A stretch of DNA of 39,277 bases. It comes from Methylobacter sp. BlB1. Its GTDB lineage: Bacteria; Pseudomonadota; Gammaproteobacteria; Methylococcales; Methylomonadaceae. The notes below the pieces were generated by a model. The model did not search any database, was not told the DNA's origin, and saw only the letters and a program-made list of their open reading frames with translations. The stretch lies in NCBI RefSeq assembly GCF_015476545.1, contig NZ_JADMKV010000043.1, forward strand, positions 1 to 39,277. The letters are read 5' to 3'. Made by a program: the position numbers and the translations under genes. Positions 1 to 7,725 of the stretch are shown piece by piece (position 1 is the stretch's first letter; every line of letters starts with the position of its first letter).

Positions 1-125
1 GCTTCCGTCAATTTATCCGCTGTGGTCACTGTATCGTCGAATTGCACCGTCGCGGCTTTGCTGGCTTAATCAATCGACACCTGTCGCACGCCGGAAACAG
101 GTTGGCTAGAACAGCTATCTTTTAA
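1..125 (-). pseudogene. Remnant of heavy-metal-associated (HMA) domain
   Basis: Read on the minus strand, this edge encodes a stretch resembling the second half of an HMA domain (MerP/CopZ/P1B-ATPase N-terminus). It has GVRQVSID, then ASKAATVQFDD, then TADKLTEA, matching the family pattern of beta strand, 'ATV.FD' and a 'T...L..A' helix. An in-frame TAA at 66-68 interrupts it between the Asp and Ala codons, and another stop lies just upstream. The CxxC metal-binding loop is not visible. The reading continues off the left edge, so this is a decayed copy or a fragment of a disrupted gene. The call rests on motif resemblance only. Confidence 0.4.
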
Positions 126-332
126 TTAGAAGCATAACCTGAAGGCCTGAGTCAGTTTAGCATGTTTTTATCTAAACAATAGCGCTCTAGTATCTCATCA
201 CGCCAGTTAGCCAAGGTCGTCACAAAGGACGAGAAACACTTCAGCCCCAAATCCGCTTTCGGTTCAGCCACTGTGTTTAGGTTGTGGTAGTTACGGGAAA
301 TCCGGGAGAGCCTATTAAGGCGGCGTCAAAAG
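126..332. other. Intergenic stretch with no recognised feature
   Basis: This stretch has no open frame of useful length, no clear terminator and no repeat shared with the rest of the window. It leads into the conserved leader that begins at 333. Confidence 0.4.
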
Positions 333-435
333 GAGACGAATCAGCAGAATATCGCGACACCTGCGCATTTCAAACGATATGGGTTAAAAATAAAATCCAG
401 CTTTTAATAATAAATATTGAGTGTGCGGTATATAA
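333..435 (+). promoter_or_regulatory. Leader copy A, shared with the OsmC gene
   Basis: The 103 nt before the porin ATG are homologous to the 103 nt before the OsmC-like ATG (4318-4420). Over the first 64 positions about 51 are identical without gaps. This includes GAGACGAAT, CAGAATATCGCGA, GCGCATTTCA, GGGTTA and AATAAAAT. The distance from the start of the shared block to ATG is 103 nt in both copies. No standard -35/-10 pair or sigma-54 motif stands out. It may be an operator plus promoter or a structured leader RNA. Confidence 0.6.
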
Positions 436-2145
436 ATGAATATTTCCGAATACATAGCAGATACGGAAGCTGAAAAGATAATCCATTACGGGTTGGAAAA
501 TCGTATTAATAAAGGGCGTATAAAATTATTTGATAAACCGGTTTTTCCATCGGAATCAGAAAATGGCTGGCATTATTTATTATCACAATCTTCAGTATCA
601 GCGGGATATAAGCTACCGAATAGTTTCATTATTAAAAAAGAAAAATCAATATCCCTTATTCGACTCATTACATTAATTTTAGGCATTGCCTGCTGCGGTT
701 TTCATGCCCACGCCAGGGCTGAAGGCAGCAGCAAGCCGTCACCGTGGCAGCTTACTGAAAATATCCGCCTGACCGGCGAACTGCGCGGCCGTTATGAAGC
801 TTACGATTTTTTCCAACCCGGACCGGCCGTGAACAATAACAATGAATACGATTTCTGGGCCCTCCGCGCCCGTCTGGGCGTATTGGGCACCAGCCGGTAT
901 GTGGACGGTTATGCGCAAGCGGAATACAGCGGCATCTATGGCCTGCCGAATGACGCTTTCGCCAGGCCGGGAGGCGCGTTGGGACTGGGCGCCCTGTATT
1001 ACGCGGAAAACAGCCAGAACGTTTCGCCCGGCGATATCCACCTGAAGCAGGCTTATCTGAACTTCAAGTTTGAGCCTTTGGGATTGCCCGGCCTGTTTTT
1101 GAAAGCGGGCCGCTTCGAAGTGCGCGAAGGGCTGGAATATAGAACCGGCGACGTGAAATTCGACCTGCTCAAGGCAAACCGGGTTTCGCAGCGTCTGCTG
1201 GGCACTTTCGATTTTACCCATGCCTCACGCAATTTCGACGGTGTTGAGACCGTTTATGACCAGCCTGATTTCAATATTAGCCTGAGCGCCACGCATCCCA
1301 CCCAGGGCGGCTTCAATATCCACGCCCAGGATGAAATCAGCGATATCGACCTGTTCTATACGGCCCTGACCAGCAAGAAAGACGTGCTGCTGCCCGGCAC
1401 CGAAGGTCGGCTGTTTTACCTGTACTACGGCGATGACCGCAATGCCGAGGCCATCGACAACCGGGCCGCCGGCCAGAAACCACTGCTGAGCCAGAGCGGT
1501 CTGAAAATCCACACGCTCGGCACCCATTGGCTGACGGTGCAGAAATGGGGCGACGGCGCCGCGGACGCCTTGCTGTGGGGCGCTTATCAGTTCGGCGACT
1601 GGACCAACCAGACGCATCAGGCGTGGGCGTTTGACGTCGAAGGCGGCTATCAATGGGCCGGCCTGCCGCTGAAGCCTTGGCTGAGAGGCGGCTATTTCCT
1701 GGGGTCGGGCGATGATAATGCGGCTGATGGCCGGCACGAAACGTTCTTCCAGGTGCTGCCTACGGTGCGCCTTTACGCCAAATTCCCGTTCTTCAATCTG
1801 ATGAACCTGAGCGACGCATTCGCGCAATTGATCGTAACGCCAAGCCAGGCGATACGGGTCGGCATCGATTTCCATCATCTGTCGCTGGCCGAGGCGGGCG
1901 ACCTGTTCTATGCCGGCGCAGGCGCCAGTTCGAGGTCCGGCTCATTCGGCTACCTGGGTCGTCCTTCGACCGGCCGAAGCACAATCGGCGAACTGGTTGA
2001 CCTGAGTTTTACCCACAACATCACTCAAGAACTGTCCTGGACCGCCTACTATGCCCATGCCTTCGGCGGCGACTATGTGGATAATTTTTACCGGCAAAAG
2101 CAGGACGCCGACTTCGCTTTTGTGGAATTCAATCTGACGTTTTAA
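436..2145 (+). CDS. Alginate-export-family outer-membrane porin
   Basis: Predicted outer-membrane beta-barrel of the alginate-export (AlgE-like) type, probably letting a small solute reach the ABC system encoded next. From about residue 105 the protein shows the family pattern: LTENIRLTGELRGRYEAYDF, repeated amphipathic strands rich in Tyr, Phe and Gly, a 'KAGRFEVREGLEYRTGD' block and an aromatic C-terminus ending in Phe. The signal peptide hydrophobic core lies at residues 72-88, with likely cleavage after Ala95, so about 66 residues precede it. That extension is AT-rich and unusual. The ATG at 436 is kept because its 103-nt leader has the same length as the homologous leader before the OsmC gene, and no closer ATG, GTG or TTG precedes the hydrophobic segment. 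The stop is 11 nt before the binding-protein gene. Confidence 0.75.
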   Translation: MNISEYIADTEAEKIIHYGLENRINKGRIKLFDKPVFPSESENGWHYLLSQSSVSAGYKLPNSFIIKKEKSISLIRLITLILGIACCGFHAHARAEGSSKPSPWQLTENIRLTGELRGRYEAYDFFQPGPAVNNNNEYDFWALRARLGVLGTSRYVDGYAQAEYSGIYGLPNDAFARPGGALGLGALYYAENSQNVSPGDIHLKQAYLNFKFEPLGLPGLFLKAGRFEVREGLEYRTGDVKFDLLKANRVSQRLLGTFDFTHASRNFDGVETVYDQPDFNISLSATHPTQGGFNIHAQDEISDIDLFYTALTSKKDVLLPGTEGRLFYLYYGDDRNAEAIDNRAAGQKPLLSQSGLKIHTLGTHWLTVQKWGDGAADALLWGAYQFGDWTNQTHQAWAFDVEGGYQWAGLPLKPWLRGGYFLGSGDDNAADGRHETFFQVLPTVRLYAKFPFFNLMNLSDAFAQLIVTPSQAIRVGIDFHHLSLAEAGDLFYAGAGASSRSGSFGYLGRPSTGRSTIGELVDLSFTHNITQELSWTAYYAHAFGGDYVDNFYRQKQDADFAFVEFNLTF

Positions 2146-2156
2146 AGGAGTACGCC

Positions 2157-3398
2157 ATGCCTAAGAAAAACCAACCGAACGCCATGCCCGATCAATCGGA
2201 CCTGCATCATCCGGACGCCTGCTCATGCTGCGCCATGTCGCGCCGCGATTTCATCAGGCTGGCCGCCATTCTGGGCGCGGCTTCGGCGCTGCCGGGCGGC
2301 TGGGCTCACGCGGCCGAGAGCAAGAGCGATCGGCCCTTGCGCATCGGTTATCTGCCCATCACCGATTCGTCGCCTTTGCTGGTGGCGCATGCCCGGAAAT
2401 TCTATGAAGAAGAAGGCCTTGAGGTTGAGAAGCCCAAACTTTTCCGCGCCTGGCCGCAACTGGTCGAAGCCTTCATCGCGGGGCAGGTCGACGTCATTCA
2501 TCTGCTGGCGCCTACCGCGCTGCTGATCCGTTATGGCAGCAAGTTTCCGGCCAAGATAGTGGCCTGGAACCATGTCAACGGCTCCGCCCTGACGGTGGCG
2601 CCCAACATCAATGATGTGAATGATCTGGCCGGCAAGACGGTCGCGGTGCCGTTCTGGTTTTCGATTCACAATATCATCCTGCAGCATTTATTGCGCCAGC
2701 ACGGCCTGGCAGCGGTGTCCGGCGTGCCAAAGGACAAACTCAAGCCCAACGAAGTCAATCTGGTCATTATGCCGCCGCCGGACATGGTTTCGGCACTGGC
2801 CAACGGTAGCATTGCCGGCTATATCGTGGCGGAACCTTTTAATGCCGCCGCGGAAAACCTGAAGATAGGCAAGATTCTGCGCTTCACCGGCGATATCTGG
2901 AAGTCCCATGCCTGCTGCGTCGTGTTCATGCGCGAAGCGGATCTGCAGCAGCGCCCGGAATGGTCGCAGGCGGTAGTCAATGCCATCGTCAAGGCCCAGG
3001 CCTGGATTCGGGGCAACCGCCAGGGCACGGCGCAGTTGCTGGCCAAGGAGAGCGGCAGCGCCTATATGCCGCATGCCCAGGCTGTTCTGGAGCGCGCATT
3101 GTCGCATTATGGGACCGATGCCTACGGCAAACAGGGCGCGCTGCAGCATGGCGACTGGCAGCAGCAGCGCATCGACTTTCAGCCTTATCCCTTCCCGTCT
3201 TATACGGCAGAACTCGTGCGGCTGCTCAAGTCGACGCATGTCGAAGGCAATAGCGAATTTCTGAACACGCTGGACCCCGGCTTCGTCGCCGGTGATCTGG
3301 TCGACGATCGCTTCGTGCGCCGGGCCATCGACAAGGTCGGCGGCGCGAAGGTCTTCGGCTTGCCGGAGACGCTCACGCGGGAGGAGATCCTGTCATGA
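2157..3398 (+). CDS. ABC transporter substrate-binding protein, NitT/TauT type, Tat-exported
   Basis: Periplasmic solute-binding protein of the nitrate/sulfonate/bicarbonate (NrtA/SsuA/TauA) superfamily. It captures a small anion or organic compound and delivers it to the permease encoded next. The N-terminus carries a twin-arginine motif (SRRDFIRL, Arg29-Arg30) followed by a hydrophobic segment ending at AHA, so it is exported folded. The mature part starts LRIGYLPITDSSPLLVA, typical of the fold, and includes the VAEPFNAA segment. A strong AGGAG lies 6 nt before the ATG. A cluster HHPDACSCC (residues 17-25) just before the Tat motif is odd for a signal-peptide n-region and could bind metal. 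The stop overlaps the permease start by 4 nt. The substrate is not evident from sequence. Confidence 0.85.
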   Translation: MPKKNQPNAMPDQSDLHHPDACSCCAMSRRDFIRLAAILGAASALPGGWAHAAESKSDRPLRIGYLPITDSSPLLVAHARKFYEEEGLEVEKPKLFRAWPQLVEAFIAGQVDVIHLLAPTALLIRYGSKFPAKIVAWNHVNGSALTVAPNINDVNDLAGKTVAVPFWFSIHNIILQHLLRQHGLAAVSGVPKDKLKPNEVNLVIMPPPDMVSALANGSIAGYIVAEPFNAAAENLKIGKILRFTGDIWKSHACCVVFMREADLQQRPEWSQAVVNAIVKAQAWIRGNRQGTAQLLAKESGSAYMPHAQAVLERALSHYGTDAYGKQGALQHGDWQQQRIDFQPYPFPSYTAELVRLLKSTHVEGNSEFLNTLDPGFVAGDLVDDRFVRRAIDKVGGAKVFGLPETLTREEILS

Positions 3399-4216
3399 GC
3401 GCCTTGCCCGAACGCGTCAGCGGCAGTTGGCCGGCTTTTTTCCGTATCCGGCCGACTGGTATCAGGCTGAGCCCGGTGTTGCCGCTGCTGGGGATTGCCG
3501 CCGCGCTGCTGCTGTGGTGGCTGGCCACCGCCGAAGCCCTGCATCCGGAAAGCATTCTGGCCCAATTCGCCCCGGACGCCTGTTTCGATGCCTTGCAACG
3601 GCTGATCCGGACAGGCGAAATCGTTCCGCATATGGCCGCCAGTCTCTGGCGCGTGCTGCTGAGCCTGCTGTTTGCGCTGCTGGCCGGCATCCCTCTGGGC
3701 CTGTTGGTCGGCATGTCGCGCGCCGTGGAGCGGGCAACCGGGCCACTGTTTCAGTTCATCCGCATGATCTCGCCCATTTCCTGGATGCCGCTGGCGGTCA
3801 TGGTGTTCGGGATCGGCGACGCGCCGGTTTACTTCCTGCTCACGATAGCCGCCGTTTGGCCCATCATGCTGAACGTGTCGTCCGGCGTGCATGCGGTCGA
3901 TCCCCGCTGGCTGACGCTGGCGCGCAGCCTGTGCGCCACGCGCCGGGAAACGGTCATGCGCATCGTCGTGCCGGCGGTCGTGGCGCATATCCTGACCGGC
4001 ATCCGCCTGGCCATAGGCATCGTCTGGATCGTGCTGGTGCCCGCTGAAATGCTGGGCGTCAGCGAGGGGCTGGGCTATTTCATTCTCGATACCCGAGACC
4101 GCCTGGCTTACTCGGAGCTGATGGCGGCCATTCTGGTCATCGGCGTGATCGGCTATCTGCTGGATTTGGCCGCCCGCCTGTTGATACGGCAATGGAGTCA
4201 TCGCCGGGAAAACTGA
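3395..4216 (+). CDS. ABC transporter permease, SsuC/TauC/NrtB type
   Basis: Inner-membrane permease of a NitT/TauT-type importer, 273 residues, with about six hydrophobic segments. The first is at roughly residues 28-46. The cytoplasmic EAA-type coupling loop is visible around residues 170-200 (LARSLCATRRETVMRIVVPAVVAHILTGIRL); this loop contacts the ATPase. The start ATG overlaps the stop of the binding-protein gene (ATGA arrangement) and has a GGAGG-type ribosome site inside that gene, indicating translational coupling. The matching ATPase is not adjacent. It is encoded at 6607, beyond the OsmC and flavoenzyme genes and a mobile-element insertion. Confidence 0.88.
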   Translation: MSALPERVSGSWPAFFRIRPTGIRLSPVLPLLGIAAALLLWWLATAEALHPESILAQFAPDACFDALQRLIRTGEIVPHMAASLWRVLLSLLFALLAGIPLGLLVGMSRAVERATGPLFQFIRMISPISWMPLAVMVFGIGDAPVYFLLTIAAVWPIMLNVSSGVHAVDPRWLTLARSLCATRRETVMRIVVPAVVAHILTGIRLAIGIVWIVLVPAEMLGVSEGLGYFILDTRDRLAYSELMAAILVIGVIGYLLDLAARLLIRQWSHRREN

Positions 4217-4239
4217 ATGGGTCAGCGGCCATGCTGTGG

Positions 4240-4257
4240 GGGCGACTTCAGTCGCCC
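4240..4257. repeat. Short palindrome, GGGCGACT family
   Basis: A perfect 8-bp inverted repeat, GGGCGACT-TC-AGTCGCCC, lies 23 nt after the permease stop. The identical 18-mer recurs at 7648-7665. No T-run follows, so it is a REP-like dispersed palindrome rather than a classical terminator. Confidence 0.6.
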
Positions 4258-4317
4258 GGCAAGAGTATGTCGCTATGAATATAAACGGGACTGCTGTTAA
4301 TTATTACCGTGAATATC

Positions 4318-4420
4318 GAGACGAATGAACAGAATATCGCGATTCCCGCGCATTTCAGGTAATGCGGGTTATCAATAAAATACCGGCCATCTCAATTTTA
4401 AACTCAATGTGAGGTTTTTT
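4318..4420 (+). promoter_or_regulatory. Leader copy B, shared with the porin operon
   Basis: This is the second copy of the leader at 333-435, with the same 103-nt distance to the start codon. In this copy CGCATT and AATGCG could pair across a 6-nt loop near 4349-4366, flanked by CCC and GGG. Its presence inside the cluster implies a second transcription start controlled by the same signal as the porin operon. Confidence 0.6.
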
Positions 4421-4966
4421 ATGGCTATTGAAAAGGTTAATTGCTTTTACCCGGATATACTCCGCCCTATCGATAAATCCGGTCTGGAAAAACTGTCTGA
4501 AAAAGGCAAGGCAAACCCTGGGGCAACGGTGACGCTGAAGGCGAAAACGGTCTGTGAAGGGCAATTCCGCAACCTGACTTATATTCGCGATCTGGCCCCT
4601 TATGTCATTGACGAGCCGCCCCATTTGCTGGGCGAAGATACTGCCCCCAATCCGTCGGAAGCCTTGCTTGCCGCGCTGGGCGCCTGTCTGTCTGTGGGCA
4701 TTCACGCCAACGCGACAGCCCGCGGCATCGCCTTGGGCAAACTGGAGCTGGCATTGGAAGGCGATATCAATGTCACAGCGGTCTGGGGTGTGGGCGACCT
4801 GTCCCCCGGCAAGCACCTGGGTTTTTCCGCAATCCGCGTAGCCATCAGTGTGGAAGGTGACGCCGACGCTGAGACTTTGGCTGAAATCATCGCTCATGCC
4901 GATCAATGGTCGCCGGTCGCCAACACTTTGCGCAACGCCGTTCCGGTTGAGGTCGTGCAGAACTGA
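4421..4966 (+). CDS. OsmC/Ohr-family protein
   Basis: Small cytoplasmic protein of the OsmC/Ohr fold, 181 residues. Family members are dimeric thiol peroxidases using two cysteines. The first family motif is present (NPSEALLAALGACLS, Cys89). The second, normally CPV.NTL, reads SPVANTL with Ser164 in place of the expected cysteine. Reductive peroxidase chemistry by the usual disulfide route is therefore unlikely, and a binding or carrier role is possible. The ATG at 4421 is chosen over the GTG at 4409 because GAGG lies 6 nt upstream and the leader length then matches the porin gene. It is followed 54 nt later by the flavoenzyme gene. Confidence 0.82.
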   Translation: MAIEKVNCFYPDILRPIDKSGLEKLSEKGKANPGATVTLKAKTVCEGQFRNLTYIRDLAPYVIDEPPHLLGEDTAPNPSEALLAALGACLSVGIHANATARGIALGKLELALEGDINVTAVWGVGDLSPGKHLGFSAIRVAISVEGDADAETLAEIIAHADQWSPVANTLRNAVPVEVVQN

Positions 4967-5020
4967 CAGTGCGGCGCCAGGTTCCGGTGCTCCTTATTGA
5001 GTCTGTAAAAGAGAAAAACT

Positions 5021-6154
5021 ATGAATGCAATAATGACTCTTGATATGAACGATTCCTTGGATGGTCAGCCCGAAATAGCGAATCTGGATCAGCTGATTGC
5101 CCGGCGGTTGGAGCCGCATGTTGCCGCGATCGATCTTGAAGGCGAATATCCGCGTGAGTTTTTGCGTTCACTGGGCGAAATCGGCGGCTTCGCGGGCGTG
5201 GTTTCTCCAGAGTATGGCGGCAATGGCCTGGGTCTGGAACATTGCCTGCGCGTGATGGACCAGATAGCCCGCAGCTGTCTCTCCACGGCGTTTGCGGTCT
5301 GGTGCCAGACCGCCTGCCAGCGTTATCTGCAATTGTCCGGCAACGATCAGGTCAAGGCGGCTTTTTTGCCGGACCTCGCCGGCGGCCGCCTCATGGGCGG
5401 GACCGGCTTGTCCAACACCTTGAAGGCCAATGCCGGTATCGAGCGGGCTTTATTGAAGGCGCGCCGCATCCCCGGCGGTTACGAGATCAATGGCAGTCTG
5501 CCCTGGGTATCCAACCTGGGGCCGGGGCATATATTCGTCACCGGCTGCCCGCTGGAAGGCGATGGCCGTCTGGTGTTTTTCGTCGTCGATTGCGATCAGG
5601 CGGGATTTCGGCTGGTGGACGGGGCCCGCTTTGCCGCTCTGGAAGGCACCGGCACGCTGGCCTGTCAGTTCCGGAATTGCCGGATCGAGGACCATCGCGT
5701 GCTGGCGCATGCGGAGGATTCAGAGGCTTATCTGGCGAGAATAAAGCCGGGCATGATACTGGGGCAGATGGGCATGGCCCTTGGGCTCGTCAAAGGCTGT
5801 ATCGATCTGGTCGATCGGTCTCAATCTTCTTTAAATCAGTACCTGGACGATCAAGCCGATGACCTGCGGGAGGCGCTGCAAGCGGTCGACGACGAAACGC
5901 ATCGGCTGGCCGGGATTCTGGATCGCAATCCGTCTGCTACCATTATCGGCGATGTCCTGAAGGTGCGTCTGGCGGGCAGCGAACTGGCGCTACGGGCCGC
6001 GCAGGCGGCCATGCTGCATCAAGGGGCCAGAGGCTATATGGCCCATTCCGCCGCGCAGCGCAAACTGCGCGAGGCGTATTTCGTGGCCATCGTGACACCT
6101 GCCATCAAGCACCTGCGCCGCGAGCTCGCCTGTCTTGAGAATCAGCGGCATTGA
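5021..6154 (+). CDS. Acyl-CoA-dehydrogenase-fold flavoenzyme (SfnB-like)
   Basis: Flavoprotein of the acyl-CoA dehydrogenase superfamily, 377 residues. The N-terminal helical domain (to about residue 115) includes EIGGFAGVVSPEYGGNGL. It is followed by the central beta domain (NGSLPWVSNLGPGHIFVTG) and a C-terminal helical bundle (QAAMLHQGARGYMAHSAAQRKLREAYF). Position next to NitT/TauT-type ABC genes and an OsmC gene recalls sulfur-acquisition flavoenzymes such as SfnB and DszC-like monooxygenases, which use reduced FMN rather than acyl-CoA. That assignment is inferred from context. In the ancestral arrangement the ATPase gene would have begun a few tens of nucleotides downstream; a mobile element now lies between. 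Confidence 0.75.
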   Translation: MNAIMTLDMNDSLDGQPEIANLDQLIARRLEPHVAAIDLEGEYPREFLRSLGEIGGFAGVVSPEYGGNGLGLEHCLRVMDQIARSCLSTAFAVWCQTACQRYLQLSGNDQVKAAFLPDLAGGRLMGGTGLSNTLKANAGIERALLKARRIPGGYEINGSLPWVSNLGPGHIFVTGCPLEGDGRLVFFVVDCDQAGFRLVDGARFAALEGTGTLACQFRNCRIEDHRVLAHAEDSEAYLARIKPGMILGQMGMALGLVKGCIDLVDRSQSSLNQYLDDQADDLREALQAVDDETHRLAGILDRNPSATIIGDVLKVRLAGSELALRAAQAAMLHQGARGYMAHSAAQRKLREAYFVAIVTPAIKHLRRELACLENQRH

Positions 6155-6171
6155 TATATTCCTCTTTCCAA

Positions 6172-6575
6172 GTTATTACCTGATGTTACGCACGGCGATT
6201 TCATCCCGTTTGCCGCGCCGAGCACCGCAGCTTTTAACAGATCCGGCCCGTAGGGGCGCGGCGGGAAGCTGCGCGTTGCCAAAGGGACAGGAGCTTTGTA
6301 GGGTACGCATCGCGTACCTTTCCGGACTTGCGGTGTACCGAAAAGCTTTGAATAGGTACGCGATGCGTACCCTACAATGGATTTCGCCTTGATTTTGGCA
6401 AGGCAGCGGGGTAGAGCTGCCGATGCCGAGTTTCCGCTAAAGCTCCAAACCAGCCTACATAGGCTGTTAAAAGCAAGTCACTCGCCTTCGGGTGCGATGA
6501 ACCCGATTAAATAAAACCGTCGCGCTAGCGATACATTATTAAATCTCAACTAACTGCGTAATATCAGTTATTACC
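6172..6575. mobile_element. MITE-like non-autonomous element with target-site duplication
   Basis: A 386-bp segment (6181-6566) is bounded by near-perfect 12-bp terminal inverted repeats: TGATGTTACGCA at 6181-6192 and TGCGTAATATCA at 6555-6566, with one mismatch when inverted. It is flanked by an exact 9-bp direct repeat, GTTATTACC, at 6172-6180 and 6567-6575, which looks like a target duplication. No transposase frame is present inside. The element contains one copy of the dispersed double palindrome (6297-6376). Removing it would place the ATPase gene close behind the flavoenzyme gene, so it appears to have inserted into the operon. Confidence 0.7.
6297..6376. repeat. BIME-like double palindrome, copy 1
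   Basis: Two 22-nt arms (6297-6318 and 6355-6376) are perfect inverted copies of each other across a 36-nt spacer. Each arm is itself a hairpin (GGTACGC-ATC-GCGTACC). Related copies occur at 24315-24384 and 33921-33997. Confidence 0.85.
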
Positions 6576-6606
6576 ATGGCAATTGACGATGTATAAGGAA
6601 AATCTC

Positions 6607-7452
6607 TTGACCGGCTTCACCCACGACCAAACCTTTCCATCATCTGACCGGCCAACCGAGCGGCCTTTGCTGCAAGCCAAACGACTCTCGAAAGAATATC
6701 TCAGCAAAAACCGGACATTGCGGGTTTTTGAGGATATTGACCTGGAAGTCCGCCCGCATGAAGTGGTCTGCCTCCTGGGTGCCAGCGGCTGCGGCAAGTC
6801 TTCCTTGTTGACGGCGCTGGCGGGCTTGAATCCGGCCAGTGGCGGGCAAATCCTGTTCGACGGGAAGCCGCTCAATAAACCCGATGCGCGCCTCAGTCTG
6901 GTCTTTCAGGACCCCTGCCTGCTGCCCTGGCTCAATGTCCGCCAAAACACGGCTTTCGCGTTGACACTGAGCGGCGGCCCGAAGCTGACCCGTCATGAAA
7001 TCCAGGCGCAAACGGATACGGCTTTGCAATGGGTAGGACTGCAGAGTTTCGCCCATGTCTACCCCGACCAGTTGTCAGGCGGCATGGCGCAACGCGTGTC
7101 GTTGGCGAGAGCTTTGGTACGCAGCCCGGAGATTTTGCTCATGGACGAGCCTTTCAGCGCGCTCGATGCGATTACGCGCCTGAGCATGCAGGAGCTGTTG
7201 CTCGGCTTGATCGCCCGCAGGCGCAATGCCGTGGTGCTGGTGACCCATGATATCGATGAAGCGTTGATGCTCGGCGACCGCATTTTATTGATGGGCGGCG
7301 CGCCCGGCCGCATCGTGCGGGAATGGAAAATTTCCTTGGCGCAGCCCAGGGGGCAACGACTCCATGAGCTCGTGGAGACCCGCATGGCTATTCTGGAAGC
7401 ATTGGCTCAGGTGGCCGGCGGGCATCTGCTGCCGGACGGCAGGGTGATTTGA
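6607..7452 (+). CDS. ABC transporter ATP-binding protein, SsuB/TauB/NrtD type
   Basis: Nucleotide-binding subunit that powers the NitT/TauT-type importer. All motifs are intact: Walker A GASGCGKS, Q-loop VFQDPCLLPW (the LLPW is typical of this subfamily), signature LSGGMAQR, Walker B LLMDEP, D-loop SALD and switch THDIDEA. The frame is open from a TTG at 6583, with an ATG at 6589. The TTG at 6607 is preferred because AAGGA sits 7 nt before it and the others have no ribosome site. The gene has probably lost its original co-transcription with 5021-6154 through the element at 6172-6575, unless a promoter inside that element drives it. It is the only ATPase in the window matching the permease at 3395. 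Confidence 0.88.
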   Translation: MTGFTHDQTFPSSDRPTERPLLQAKRLSKEYLSKNRTLRVFEDIDLEVRPHEVVCLLGASGCGKSSLLTALAGLNPASGGQILFDGKPLNKPDARLSLVFQDPCLLPWLNVRQNTAFALTLSGGPKLTRHEIQAQTDTALQWVGLQSFAHVYPDQLSGGMAQRVSLARALVRSPEILLMDEPFSALDAITRLSMQELLLGLIARRRNAVVLVTHDIDEALMLGDRILLMGGAPGRIVREWKISLAQPRGQRLHELVETRMAILEALAQVAGGHLLPDGRVI

Positions 7453-7647
7453 AGCCCATATGCTGATTTTAGGGACGAAGCCCGGTCTTAAGGATCAACC
7501 TTGTGGGTATCAAGCCTTTTGTCTCGCTTCTGATTTCTATAACCGTAGCACTAGACGATGTAAATACGCGCCGAACGTGTCGGCGCGTAGCCTGATTTTT
7601 CCTTAAGATAGGGCGATAAATAACTTCCCTGAATTTACACAGGTGTG

Positions 7648-7684
7648 GGGCGACTTCAGTCGCCCAGGGCGAATTAATTCGCCC
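7648..7684. repeat. Tandem short palindromes between convergent genes
   Basis: Two adjacent perfect palindromes: GGGCGACTTCAGTCGCCC (7648-7665), one base, then GGGCGAATTAATTCGCCC (7667-7684). They lie between the ATPase stop and the receptor stop. Similar elements occur at 4240-4257 and 22454-22471. Being between convergent genes they could act as bidirectional 3'-end hairpins. The rest of 7453-7725 holds nothing I recognise. Confidence 0.6.
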
Positions 7685-7725
7685 TACATGATGGACAAAC
7701 CGGAAAGTCATTTTTAACCGAATCC

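Noticed and set aside
1..69. Open + strand frame running in from the left edge to TAA at 67-69
   Set aside because: It is only 22 codons and the minus-strand reading fits an HMA domain better.
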